In this document: in pieces, positions 57,247-64,000 of the stretch
How the letters are laid out: each line of letters starts with the position of its first letter
Numbering within the stretch: position 1 is the first letter of the stretch
From: an uncultured Peptococcaceae bacterium
Lineage (GTDB): Bacteria; Bacillota; Peptococcia; Peptococcales; Peptococcaceae
DNA length: 64,000 nucleotides
Direction of reading: 5' to 3'
Assembly: GCA_900552455.1 (NCBI GenBank)
Contig: URZX01000001.1
Span: 1 to 64,000 of the forward strand
Program-made: the position numbers and the translations under genes
Notes under the pieces: generated by a model
The model's input: only the letters and a program-made list of their open reading frames with translations
What the model was told of the DNA's origin: nothing
Databases searched by the model: none

Positions 57247-58344
57247 ATGTTCCAACTCGATGATAAGAACAATAACGTCGCCGTGATCAAAGTAATCGGC
57301 GTGGGCGGCGGCGGCGGCAACGCCGTAGAGCGCATGATTGCAACCAATGTAGACAATGTAGAATTTATCGTAGCAAATACCGATGCTCAGGTCCTGGCTC
57401 AGTCCAATGCTGATACCAAGATCCAGATCGGTGTGAAGCTGACCCGCGGCCTTGGCGCTGGCGGGAACCCTGAGATTGGCCAGAAGGCTGCCGAAGAAAG
57501 CCGCGAAGAGCTGGCTCAGGCACTCGAAGGCGCAGACCTCGTATTCGTCACCGCTGGTATGGGCGGTGGCACCGGCACTGGCGCTGCAGCTGTTGTTGCA
57601 GAGATCGCCAAGAGCCAGGGTGCGCTGACCATCGGCGTCGTCACCAAGCCATTCAAATTTGAAGGGCGCAAGCGCATGAAAAATGCCCTCGAAGGCATTG
57701 AAGAACTGATCGATAAGGTAGACAGCCTTGTCACCATTCCAAATGACCGCCTGCTGGAGATCGCCAGCAAGGAAATGACCATGAAGGAAGCGTTCGAATA
57801 CGCCGACGACATTCTGCGTCAGGGCGTACAGGGTATCGCCGATACCATCACCAAGAATGCAATGATCAACCTTGACTTTGCTGACGTACGCTCCACCATG
57901 CAGAACACCGGTACCGCGCTCATGGGCGTTGGTGTCGGCAAGGGCGAAGACCGCGCTGTGGCTGCAGCCAAGGCTGCTATTTCTTCCCCACTTCTGGAGA
58001 CCAGCATCGAAGGCGCTACTGCGCTCCTCATCAACATCAGCGGTCAGAATCCAACCCTGATCGAAACCCAGGAAGCAGTCGACTTCATCAACGATGCCAC
58101 CGGCGGCGAACCAGACGTCATCTTCGGTGTTATCGATGATCCAGGTGCTAAGGACGACATCAAAGTCACCGTTATCGCCACCGGCTTTGAACGTCAGCCG
58201 GAAGAACCCGTTTTCCGTGCAACCGCTCCATCCAAGAGCGCAGGCTCCAGCCGTAACAGCGGCAGCGCTCGCACGAGCCAGCGTCACAGCGGCGGTTATG
58301 ACGACGTGCGCATTCCAGATTTCCTGAAAAACAGAAATCGCTAA
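57247..58344 (+). CDS. ftsZ: Cell division GTPase FtsZ
   Basis: FtsZ polymerises into the division ring. The 365-residue protein has [16 protein letters not shown] at the N terminus, the tubulin signature [13 protein letters not shown] near 105-117, NDRLLEI and the T7-loop region with NLDFADV near 205. The C terminus has a Ser-rich linker and ends with a conserved tail peptide ([10 protein letters not shown]). The ATG at 57247 follows GGAGGG. No ftsA lies upstream, so the membrane anchor must be encoded elsewhere (SepF or FtsA). Confidence 0.97.
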   Translation: MFQLDDKNNNVAVIKVIGVGGGGGNAVERMIATNVDNVEFIVANTDAQVLAQSNADTKIQIGVKLTRGLGAGGNPEIGQKAAEESREELAQALEGADLVFVTAGMGGGTGTGAAAVVAEIAKSQGALTIGVVTKPFKFEGRKRMKNALEGIEELIDKVDSLVTIPNDRLLEIASKEMTMKEAFEYADDILRQGVQGIADTITKNAMINLDFADVRSTMQNTGTALMGVGVGKGEDRAVAAAKAAISSPLLETSIEGATALLINISGQNPTLIETQEAVDFINDATGGEPDVIFGVIDDPGAKDDIKVTVIATGFERQPEEPVFRATAPSKSAGSSRNSGSARTSQRHSGGYDDVRIPDFLKNRNR

Positions 58345-58356
58345 GGGATAATTTTC

Positions 58357-58386
58357 ATCCCGGATCGCAGGATCCGGGATGTTTTG
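58357..58386 (+). terminator. Intrinsic terminator after ftsZ
   Basis: CATCCCGGATC and GATCCGGGATG are perfectly complementary around GCA, followed by TTTT. It closes the dcw unit. Confidence 0.92.
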
Positions 58387-58422
58387 TATGTAGCGGATCA
58401 TTTGCAGATAGGGAGGAAAACC

Positions 58423-58716
58423 ATGAATTTCAAAGGGATCGTATTGGGCGCCTTGTCCTTTCTCATCATTGGCGTCTGGCATCCGATCGTCATCAAGGGC
58501 GAATATCATCTCGGCCGTAAAATGTGCATGCCGCTTTTCGGCGCCATCGGCGCGCTGTGTGTGGCAGTGAGCCTGCGCGTGAAGAATACCATGCTCAACA
58601 CCGCCATCGCGCTTTTCGGATTCTCCGCGCTCTGGGGTATCCATGAAGTGGCCGAACAGGAAGCACGCGTCGCCCGAGGATGGTTCCCAGCCAATCCAAA
58701 ACGCGCGAACAAATAA
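58423..58716 (+). CDS. DUF4491 family small membrane protein
   Basis: This 97-residue protein matches DUF4491: FKGIVLGALSFLIIGVWHPIVIKGEYHLG at the N terminus, two further membrane segments (about 37-50 and 60-78) and the conserved end EVAEQEARVARGWFPANPKR. The function is unknown. The ATG at 58423 follows AGGGAGGAAA. It lies alone between two terminators, so its own promoter or read-through from ftsZ is needed. Confidence 0.88.
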   Translation: MNFKGIVLGALSFLIIGVWHPIVIKGEYHLGRKMCMPLFGAIGALCVAVSLRVKNTMLNTAIALFGFSALWGIHEVAEQEARVARGWFPANPKRANK

Positions 58717-58727
58717 TAATCTCAGAC

Positions 58728-58760
58728 AAACGCGGCGAGGAATCGTCGCGTTTCTTGTTT
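58728..58760 (+). terminator. Intrinsic terminator after DUF4491
   Basis: AAACGCGGCGA and TCGTCGCGTTT pair (one G-T) and are followed by CTTGTTT. Confidence 0.82.
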
Positions 58761-58839
58761 GCGTTTTGTCAATGTTGTAAATCGGTTCCAGACAAATTGG
58801 TGACAGTTCTTCCGGAAATGGATAAATGTCCATAAAATA

Positions 58840-58848
58840 TGGTATAAT
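58840..58848 (+). promoter_or_regulatory. Extended -10 promoter of the first exported protein
   Basis: TGGTATAAT lies 41 bases before the start codon. The preceding AAAATA is the same as before the second copy at 60062. Confidence 0.7.
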
Positions 58849-58888
58849 AAATGTAATAAACATTGTTTTTGAAAAGGAGGAACTGAAA

Positions 58889-59941
58889 ATGAAAAAGAGT
58901 AGAAAACTGACCGCAGCGCTGACGACTAGTATCATGGCGATGAGCCTTGCCGTGCCAGCTTTTGCGACATCCTATCCAGCGCTTGAAGTGGCTTCGACAG
59001 ATCTGACGCTCGTCATCAACGGCAAGACCATTGAGACGAACGAAAAGATCGGCCAGCCATTTATCTCCACTGAAAACCGTACGATGGTTCCACTGCGTCT
59101 GGTCACCGAAGAACTGGGCTATGGCGTGATGTGGGACAATACCGATCACAGCGTCGTTGTCACCGGTGCCGGCGGGCTGGTGAATGTGGAAATGCAGATC
59201 GGCGACACCGCATACACAGCCAATGGCGTGAGCGGGAATTTCAGCAGACCGCTGGAAATGATCAACGACCGTGCTTATCTGCCAGCGCGTGATTTCACAG
59301 AGCTCTACGGCGACATCGTCTGGGACAATGATACGCGCACTGTTACTGTAACGCTGGATCCAAAATCCCAGATCGAAGAGACCACCGACTGGACATTCAA
59401 GATTGGCGCAGGCAACACCGCTGACACTCAGGACAAGCAGTACGTTGTAGCGACCAACGAAAAGACCGGCGAAACGGTCTATCTCACTGGCGCAGAGAAA
59501 GAATACCCAATCCTTTCTGATCCGGTGGATGACGTTTCTCATTACGTCGGCACCAGCAAAGTCATCGATGGTAAGCTCTATGTGACCGTCGGCCGCGGCG
59601 GCGCGATGGGGATGAACGAAGTCTGCATCTTTGCCGGACCGGATATTGACGCGCTCAGCCAGGGCGGCGAACTGACAGCGGTTGACTACGTTCACAACGG
59701 CACCGATTTCACCATCGCTGACGGATATCTCTATTACACCGATGGCATTATGAGCGGTCCTTGGACGATCAATCCAAATGCGCTTCACATCGCCAAGATC
59801 GGCAGCGACGACGCGGTCAAAACGCAGGAAGTCGATTTTGCCATCAATGCCTGCGCACTCAGCGTGAAGGATGGCAGCCTGATCGCGACTGAAAAAGACG
59901 GCTCCGAGCATGTGTTCGATCTGATGGCCTGGGAAGAATAA
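58889..59941 (+). CDS. Exported copper-amine-oxidase-N-domain protein, paralogue 1
   Basis: This 350-residue protein has a Sec signal peptide (KKSRKLTAALTTSIMAMSLAVPAFA, cleavage after about 27) and a copper amine oxidase N-terminal-type (PF07833) domain at about 35-165: DLTLVINGKTIETNEKIGQPFISTENRTMVPLRLV, then YLPARDFTELYGDIVWDNDTRTVTV. The C-terminal 180 residues are beta-rich and of no family I know. There is no oxidase domain. Such domains act as stalks or wall-binding modules in many Firmicutes. AAAAGGAGGAA fits the ATG at 58889. The next gene is a close paralogue. Confidence 0.87.
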   Translation: MKKSRKLTAALTTSIMAMSLAVPAFATSYPALEVASTDLTLVINGKTIETNEKIGQPFISTENRTMVPLRLVTEELGYGVMWDNTDHSVVVTGAGGLVNVEMQIGDTAYTANGVSGNFSRPLEMINDRAYLPARDFTELYGDIVWDNDTRTVTVTLDPKSQIEETTDWTFKIGAGNTADTQDKQYVVATNEKTGETVYLTGAEKEYPILSDPVDDVSHYVGTSKVIDGKLYVTVGRGGAMGMNEVCIFAGPDIDALSQGGELTAVDYVHNGTDFTIADGYLYYTDGIMSGPWTINPNALHIAKIGSDDAVKTQEVDFAINACALSVKDGSLIATEKDGSEHVFDLMAWEE

Positions 59942-59951
59942 CATGAATCAT

Positions 59952-59996
59952 ACGCTGGCGACGAGCGGCGCGGCTGTTCGTCACCAGCGCTTTTTA
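59952..59996 (+). terminator. Intrinsic terminator between the two paralogues
   Basis: CGCTGGCGACGA and TCGTCACCAGCG pair with one mismatch and are followed by CTTTTT. Confidence 0.9.
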
Positions 59997-60061
59997 GTGC
60001 AAAATCTGGTTCAAACAAAAGATGACAGTTACAGGTTCAGTGAGAAAATTGTCGGAAAATA

Positions 60062-60070
60062 TGGTATAAT
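60062..60070 (+). promoter_or_regulatory. Extended -10 promoter of the second exported protein
   Basis: TGGTATAAT again follows AAAATA, 41 bases before the start codon, at the same distance as in the first paralogue. The promoter was therefore duplicated along with the gene. Confidence 0.7.
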
Positions 60071-60110
60071 TTAAGTAAGTAGTTTAGTTTCAATTAAGGA
60101 GGACGAACAT

Positions 60111-61235
60111 ATGAAGAATAGAAAATTCATCGCCGCGCTGACGACTGGCGTTATGGCAGCAAGTCTCGCCGTGCCGGCGTTTGCCGCTGTGGATGTTGCA
60201 TCCACCGATCTCACGCTGGTGATCAACGACAAAGTTGTCGAATCTAATGAAGAGATCGGACAGCCATTCATCACCTCTGACGGACGCACCATGGTCCCAC
60301 TGCGTCTGGTGAGTGAGACATTGGGGTATAAAACCAGTTGGAACAACGGTACGATTCATATTGGCAGTGGTGACGGTGAAGTGGATGTGACACTGACAGT
60401 TGGCGCAGATAATTATTTCGCCAACGGCAAGCCAGGCACTTTCGATACGCGCCCAACGCTCCTGAACGATCGCACCTATCTGCCAGCGCGTGATTTCATG
60501 GAACTTTACGGGGTGGTGAAATGGGACAATGACACCCGTACCGTCACCATTACGACTGGTGAACAGCCGGCAGAAGAAACCAGCGACTGGACGTATAAAA
60601 TGGGTTTTGGCGGGGATATTGAAACTGTCAACAATGTTTATGTTCAGGCGGTCAACGAAAAGACCGGCAAGATTGTGTATCTGACAGGTATTAATGAAGG
60701 TGCGGGCTGGCCATCTGATCCTAGCTGGTTCATGTATTATTATCTGGGCGGCCAGAAAACAATTAACGGTCAGGATACGGTGACTGTTGGTCGTACTGGT
60801 GCAATGGGCAATGGTGATGTGGGCCTTTTCCTGGTTCCGGATCTTGATAACATAGAAAATACAGCAGAATTGACCTATGTAAAGAGCTTTAATTTCTCGA
60901 CCGACTATACCATCGCCAACGGCTATCTGTACTACACCCAAGGATTGACAGGCCCGTTCGTGAACGATCCAAACAGACTTTATTTCTTTAAGATCGGTGA
61001 CGACGCACTGGACTATGTGACCTTCGAACTCGATTTTCCAGTCAATGCCTGCGTGTTCACCGTTGAAGACGGCGTACTCGTTGCTACCGAAAAAGATGGC
61101 ACCCGTCATGAAGTGCTGACTGTGCCGGAAGCGGATGCGGTGGATGTTGTCCACATGAAAGAAGCACTTGAAAACAATAACACCGACGCGCTGACCCCAG
61201 AAGAAATTGCCTGCATGCCTGGGGTTGAAGCCTGA
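60111..61235 (+). CDS. Exported copper-amine-oxidase-N-domain protein, paralogue 2
   Basis: This 374-residue protein is organised like its neighbour: signal peptide (KNRKFIAALTTGVMAASLAVPAFA), a PF07833-type domain (VASTDLTLVINDKVVESNEEIGQPFITSDGRTMVPLRLV, then YLPARDFMELYGVVKWDNDTRTVTI) and a beta-rich C-terminal domain sharing NEKTGK-V-YLTG and GYLYYT with paralogue 1. It has about 25 extra C-terminal residues. The pair arose by tandem duplication, and each copy has its own promoter and terminator, so they may be made under different conditions or simply double the dose. Confidence 0.87.
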   Translation: MKNRKFIAALTTGVMAASLAVPAFAAVDVASTDLTLVINDKVVESNEEIGQPFITSDGRTMVPLRLVSETLGYKTSWNNGTIHIGSGDGEVDVTLTVGADNYFANGKPGTFDTRPTLLNDRTYLPARDFMELYGVVKWDNDTRTVTITTGEQPAEETSDWTYKMGFGGDIETVNNVYVQAVNEKTGKIVYLTGINEGAGWPSDPSWFMYYYLGGQKTINGQDTVTVGRTGAMGNGDVGLFLVPDLDNIENTAELTYVKSFNFSTDYTIANGYLYYTQGLTGPFVNDPNRLYFFKIGDDALDYVTFELDFPVNACVFTVEDGVLVATEKDGTRHEVLTVPEADAVDVVHMKEALENNNTDALTPEEIACMPGVEA

Positions 61236-61242
61236 GGATAAT

Positions 61243-61277
61243 GAAAAGCAGCTGCCAATTCTGACAGCTGCTTTTTT
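61243..61277 (+). terminator. Intrinsic terminator after paralogue 2
   Basis: AAAAGCAGCTG and CAGCTGCTTTT are perfectly complementary, followed by further T. Confidence 0.93.
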
Positions 61278-61305
61278 GTAAAAAAGGAGAATGGAGGGAG
61301 ACAAG

Positions 61306-61575
61306 ATGCGAACTGGATCCAGATTACAGGCGTTGGAGAATGTGCGTGATCAGATGCCGCCATTTTGGGGGCTGATCGAGGACAATCTGCTGCCACTTGC
61401 TGTCGTGCTGCTCGCCAGCGGTGCTGCCGCAGGATTTGCATCCAAATGGCTGAGTGCGCAGCACCGACGCAGCCGCAAAGTCCTCGGTATCGTCGGTTGG
61501 GTGCTCTGCGTGTTGGCGATGATGGCGTTTGTGGCGTTGATATTGGAAGGGATCGGAGCGCTGTGGAGAAAGTAA
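61306..61575 (+). CDS. Small two-segment membrane protein, function unknown
   Basis: This 89-residue protein has two hydrophobic segments (about 25-45, LLPLAVVLLASGAAAGFA, and 58-82, VLGIVGWVLCVLAMMAFVALIL) joined by a basic loop (QHRRSRK). I do not recognise a family. GGAGGGAG suits the ATG at 61306; an ATG at 61291 is an alternative. It lies 14 bases before the next small gene and is probably co-transcribed with it. Confidence 0.6.
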   Translation: MRTGSRLQALENVRDQMPPFWGLIEDNLLPLAVVLLASGAAAGFASKWLSAQHRRSRKVLGIVGWVLCVLAMMAFVALILEGIGALWRK

Positions 61576-61589
61576 CGGAGTGAAATCTC

Positions 61590-61841
61590 ATGGTTTTTTG
61601 GAAAAAACGCATGGTCGAGCTTTACTCAACGACAAATCCAGAAGAAAAATTTCGCATCCAGGAAGCGTTCGCTCAGCACGGCATCGAATATAAAATGAAG
61701 GTAGAAGACTATTCCAGACCAGGCGCATTGAACGCATCTGCCATTGGCGCGGTGGGCAATCATCATACGCTACGCTTGACCACCATCTTCTACGTGCGCG
61801 AAGAAGACATCGAAGCCGCGCTGCATCTCATCCGCTGCTAA
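61590..61841 (+). CDS. Small cytoplasmic protein, function unknown
   Basis: This 83-residue soluble protein (VELYSTTNPEEKFRIQEAFAQHGIEYKMK..., ending in a predicted strand and helix VREEDIEAALHLIRC) has the size and alternating pattern of small ferredoxin-fold proteins such as the DUF2007 signal-transducing group, but the match is too weak to name. GGAGTG precedes the ATG. A terminator follows at once. Confidence 0.6.
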   Translation: MVFWKKRMVELYSTTNPEEKFRIQEAFAQHGIEYKMKVEDYSRPGALNASAIGAVGNHHTLRLTTIFYVREEDIEAALHLIRC

Positions 61842-61844
61842 ATC

Positions 61845-61870
61845 AAAAGGCCGCAATTCCGCGGCCTTTT
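61845..61870. terminator. Bidirectional intrinsic terminator
   Basis: AAAAGGCCGC and GCGGCCTTTT are exact complements around AATTCC. Between here and 62015 I see nothing but A/T-rich sequence. Confidence 0.9.
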
Positions 61871-62015
61871 GCGCGTCATCACGAAAAAATCGCGGATTTT
61901 TGCAGATTTCAGGAAAAGCACACGACCATTCTTCAAATTTTGGCGATTTTTTGATGAATGCGCGCAGAAAAGCTTTCAATTCGCTGAAAAAATCCGTTTT
62001 TTGAGAAATGATATT

Positions 62016-62069
62016 GTGCAATCCGCTTTTTCACTGGTGATTGCACTGTGGCTGAATTTGGTGTAATAT
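62016..62069 (+). promoter_or_regulatory. Promoter and operator of the Phd/ParE pair
   Basis: TTGCAC (62041-62046) and TAATAT (62064-62069) are 17 bases apart. The -35 lies in the right arm of the inverted repeat GTGCAATC (62016-62023) and GATTGCAC (62039-62046), a likely antitoxin binding site. Confidence 0.75.
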
Positions 62070-62096
62070 AAAGGCATAAGAAAGGTGGCGATAATC

Positions 62097-62354
62097 ATGC
62101 AGATCGTTCCGATGCGAGAATTGAAAAATACAGTTGAGATCGAGCGGCGCTGTGCCGAGGAAAATGGCCCAGTCTTTGTGACAAAAAATGGCTATGGTCG
62201 GCTTGTGGTGATGGATATCGAATACTACGAGCGCACGATGCAGCAGATTGTTGAGGCCCAGGCGGTGCTCCGTGGGCTGAAAGATCTGCAGGAAGGAAAG
62301 ATCGTGGACGGACCGCAGACGCTGTCAGCGTTGAGGAATAAGTATGAGCTATAA
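62097..62354 (+). CDS. Phd/YefM-family antitoxin
   Basis: This 85-residue protein has the Phd/YefM DNA-binding N terminus (IVPMRELKNTVEIERRCAEENGPVFVTKNGYGRLVVMDIEYYER) and a flexible C-terminal toxin-binding part. It should repress the operon and neutralise the RelE/ParE-type toxin that overlaps its end by 11 bases. The ATG at 62097 follows AAAGGTGG; a GTG four codons earlier overlaps that site. Confidence 0.88.
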   Translation: MQIVPMRELKNTVEIERRCAEENGPVFVTKNGYGRLVVMDIEYYERTMQQIVEAQAVLRGLKDLQEGKIVDGPQTLSALRNKYEL

Positions 62355-62679
62355 TTTCAAGTTGACACAACAGGCCAGCGATGACCTTGATGAGATCGTT
62401 CGTTACATGGCAATGGAGCTTGTCAATAAGAAAGCGGCCAGAGATTTTTTGGATGACATCGAGGAAACGATACAGGAAGCCTGTTTGTTTCCAGAGAGTG
62501 GCGTTTTGGTTAAAAATGATTTTCTTTCAGATATAGAAATTAGAAAGAAATGCGTCAACCATTATATTTTATATTATTTGCCACAGCACAAGGAAAAAAT
62601 AATTTTGATCCTGCGCATCGTTTATGGAAAGAGAAATTCTGATGCGTTGGTATTTCATCTTGAAGAGGAACAAAATTAA
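62344..62679 (+). CDS. RelE/ParE-family toxin
   Basis: This 111-residue protein has the RelE/ParE fold pattern: FKLTQQASDDLDEIVRYMAMEL with the N-terminal helices, FPESGVLVKNDFLSDIEIRKKCVNHYILYYLPQHKEKIILILRIVYGKRN with the C-terminal strands and the conserved Arg and Tyr. Members either cleave ribosome-bound mRNA or poison gyrase; which applies cannot be told. Its start overlaps the antitoxin gene, and a terminator follows at the stop. Confidence 0.87.
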   Translation: MSYNFKLTQQASDDLDEIVRYMAMELVNKKAARDFLDDIEETIQEACLFPESGVLVKNDFLSDIEIRKKCVNHYILYYLPQHKEKIILILRIVYGKRNSDALVFHLEEEQN

Positions 62680-62707
62680 AAAGCGGACCACATGCGGTCC
62701 GCTTTTT
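62678..62707. terminator. Terminator shared by the ParE and holin-like genes
   Basis: AAAAAGCGGACC and GGTCCGCTTTTT are exact complements around a six-base loop, so it works in both directions for these convergent genes. Confidence 0.93.
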
Positions 62708-62720
62708 GTATGCAGTTTGC

Positions 62721-63062
62721 TCAGTCGCTGACGAGCCAGTTGATGACGCCGCTGATGATGGTGAGCACGAGAGCGGCAAAGGTGGCTGCCCAGAATCCGC
62801 CGACGGCCATGCCTGGCACGAAGAGGCTGGTGATCTTGAGCATGAAGCCGTTGATCACGAAGGTGAAGAGGCCGAGGGTGAGAAAATTGAGCGGCAGCGT
62901 GAGTACGGTGACGATCGGTTTGACGACGGCGTCGACGATGGTGAGAACGACGGCACCGAGCACAAGCGCTGCGATGGTATCAAAGTAGAGTCCCTGCACG
63001 AGCTGGGCGGTGAGATACAGCCCGAGACAGTAGCTCAGAAGATGAACAATCAGTGATTTCAT
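62721..63062 (-). CDS. Phage_holin_4_2 family membrane protein
   Basis: This 113-residue membrane protein has four hydrophobic segments (about 5-22, 29-50, 55-75, 86-108) and the family pattern VDAVVKPIVTVLTLPLNFLTLGLFTFVINGFMLKI. The family is named for phage holins, but most members, including this one in a housekeeping context, are chromosomal proteins of unknown role. GAAAGGAG precedes the start. It lies downstream of uvrC on the same strand, 21 bases apart. Confidence 0.88.
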   Translation of the reverse strand: MKSLIVHLLSYCLGLYLTAQLVQGLYFDTIAALVLGAVVLTIVDAVVKPIVTVLTLPLNFLTLGLFTFVINGFMLKITSLFVPGMAVGGFWAATFAALVLTIISGVINWLVSD

Positions 63063-63083
63063 AGAATAACTCCTTTCAAGAGG

Positions 63084-64000
63084 TCATTGCTTTCGTCGCA
63101 GACGCGCCTGAAGATCCTGGTGGGTTTTCAGGTAGGTGTGGATGGTCTCAGCGAGATCGCGGCTGATGCCGGGAACTTCTGCGAGCGCATCGATGTCTGC
63201 ACTTTGAATTTTACTAAATGAACCGAAGTGGGTCAAGAGATTCTCCTTGCGTTTTTTTCCAATGCCGGGAATATCGTCGAGTATGGAAGCGAGCTGACGC
63301 TTGCCGCGCAGAGAACGGTGGTAGGTGATGGCGAAGCGGTGGCTTTCGTCGCGCACGCGCTGGATGAGATAGAGGGCGTTGGACTGGCGCGGCAGGACGA
63401 TCGGTTCGTCTTCGTTTTCTTTGAAGAGAAGTTCTTCCTGCTTGGCGAGGCCGAAGGTTGGAATGTGTGCGTAGCCCTGTTCGCGCATGGCGCGGCGGGC
63501 GTAGCCGAGCTGGCCTTTGCCGCCGTCGATGATGACGAGATCTGGCAGCCAGGCGAATTTGCCCATTTTCATGCCGCTTTCGAGCTCTTTGGTGGCGTGG
63601 CTGAAGCGGCGGGTGATGACTTCGTACATGCTGGCAAAGTCGTTTGGTCCTTCGACGGTTTTGATCTTAAAATGACGGTACTGGCTTTTGGCTGGTTTTC
63701 CGGCGACAAAAACGACCATGGAGGCGACGGAGTCGGTGCCTTGGATGTTGGAAATGTCATAGCACTCGATGCGGTTGGGCAGATGATCGAGACCGAGATA
63801 GTCTTTGAGATCGACGAGCGCGCCTTCTGTGCGCTCACGAGCAACGTCACCGGCGACGATGCGCTTGGTCAGCGCTTCCTCGGCGTTGCGCCGGACGAGA
63901 TCCATGAGGGCGCGGGTTTGGCCTTGCTTTGGGACGTGGAACTGCACTTTCGCGCCGTGTTTTTCGCTGAGCAGCTGTTGCAGGGTTTCCTCGTCGTCAA
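63084..64000 (-). CDS. uvrC: Excinuclease ABC subunit C, C-terminal part (partial)
   Basis: The gene enters from the right edge and about 305 residues are visible. They include the RNase H-like 5'-incision domain (RIECYDISNIQGTDSVASMVVF, LPDLVIIDGGKGQL, RVRDESHRFAITYHR) and two C-terminal helix-hairpin-helix motifs (DDIPGIGKKRKENLL and LAEVPGISRDLAETI). UvrC makes both cuts in nucleotide excision repair. The N-terminal GIY-YIG domain lies outside the window. The visible part is intact. Confidence 0.96.
   Translation of the reverse strand, partial: DDEETLQQLLSEKHGAKVQFHVPKQGQTRALMDLVRRNAEEALTKRIVAGDVARERTEGALVDLKDYLGLDHLPNRIECYDISNIQGTDSVASMVVFVAGKPAKSQYRHFKIKTVEGPNDFASMYEVITRRFSHATKELESGMKMGKFAWLPDLVIIDGGKGQLGYARRAMREQGYAHIPTFGLAKQEELLFKENEDEPIVLPRQSNALYLIQRVRDESHRFAITYHRSLRGKRQLASILDDIPGIGKKRKENLLTHFGSFSKIQSADIDALAEVPGISRDLAETIHTYLKTHQDLQARLRRKQ

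Noticed and set aside
57145..58935. A 596-codon minus-strand frame opposite ftsZ
   Set aside because: It is antisense to a certain ftsZ gene, crosses two terminators and has no recognisable domain.
61870..62090. Possible small gene in the gap between 61,870 and 62,090
   Set aside because: Frames of 60-80 codons exist on both strands but have no ribosome site or family. The region is better explained as a promoter and operator for the Phd/ParE pair.
62721..63062. Holin-family gene as evidence of a prophage
   Set aside because: The family is mostly chromosomal and of unknown role. No other phage gene is near and the neighbour is uvrC.

Overview
The window (64 kb) reads as a chromosome segment of a Bacillota (Firmicutes) bacterium. 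The signs are a division and cell-wall (dcw) cluster in Firmicutes order, a PASTA-containing FtsI/SpoVD-type transpeptidase, DUF1385 near prfA-prmC, a two-component system beside an FtsX-type ABC transporter, and many compact intrinsic terminators with sigma-A-like promoters. Class and genus cannot be fixed from sequence reading alone. No rRNA, tRNA, CRISPR array or transposase was recognised.

Layout. 0-3.4 kb: tail of EF-Tu, a LysR regulator, a GMP synthase (GuaA) whose glutaminase domain is almost completely missing, and a GNAT acetyltransferase. 3.4-6.1 kb: an AbiE toxin-antitoxin pair with a palindromic operator, and an iron-sulfur aldo/keto reductase. 6.1-8.6 kb (minus strand): a queuosine-precursor operon queD-queE-queC-queF, preceded by a strong promoter, a preQ1-I riboswitch and a terminator. 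8.6-11.5 kb: a decayed copy of an arsR-sdpI junction, glycerol dehydrogenase, and the intact autorepressor/SdpI pair. 11.5-17.3 kb: an A/T-rich block with a rod-shaped structured RNA that has its own promoter and terminator, a LysR regulator, an alkaline-phosphatase-superfamily hydrolase, a DASS-type anion transporter and a small membrane protein. 17.4-21.3 kb: topoisomerase III, divergent queH, a membrane-anchored unknown and an alkyltransferase-like protein. 21.3-26.2 kb: response regulator, histidine kinase, ABC ATPase and FtsX permease; the regulator carries a three-unit 30-bp repeat inside its receiver domain.

26.2-32.7 kb: a lipoprotein, a macro-domain protein, a metallophosphoesterase, a MazG-like hydrolase, an amino-acid racemase, a FAD-dependent lipoprotein and DUF1385. 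32.7-35.1 kb: an accessory insertion (DUF6291 phage-type protein, a small unknown, a HigBA toxin-antitoxin pair) between DUF1385 and prfA. 35.2-42.2 kb: prfA, prmC, an MFS exporter, a HAD phosphatase, a radical SAM enzyme, an EcsC-family protein and a 2-hydroxyacid dehydrogenase. 42.3-58.4 kb: the dcw cluster mraZ-rsmH-ftsL-ftsI-murF-(P1 peptidase)-mraY-murD-ftsW-murG-murC-ftsQ-ftsZ. It lacks murE, murB and ftsA and has an unexpected peptidase gene inside. 58.4-64 kb: DUF4491, two tandem exported copper-amine-oxidase-N-type proteins, two small proteins, a Phd/ParE pair, a holin-like membrane protein and the C-terminal part of UvrC.

How the parts fit. QueD/E/C/F make preQ0/preQ1 and QueH performs the last queuosine step, with feedback by preQ1 through the riboswitch. 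The dcw genes form one long cell-wall and septation unit, probably autoregulated by MraZ through four 10-bp-spaced boxes upstream. Three toxin-antitoxin pairs (AbiE, HigBA, Phd/ParE) each have an inverted repeat at or over their promoter. The most unusual items are the glutaminase-less GuaA, the orphan structured RNA beside the LysR/hydrolase/transporter block, the repeat inside the receiver domain, and the P1 peptidase within the dcw cluster.
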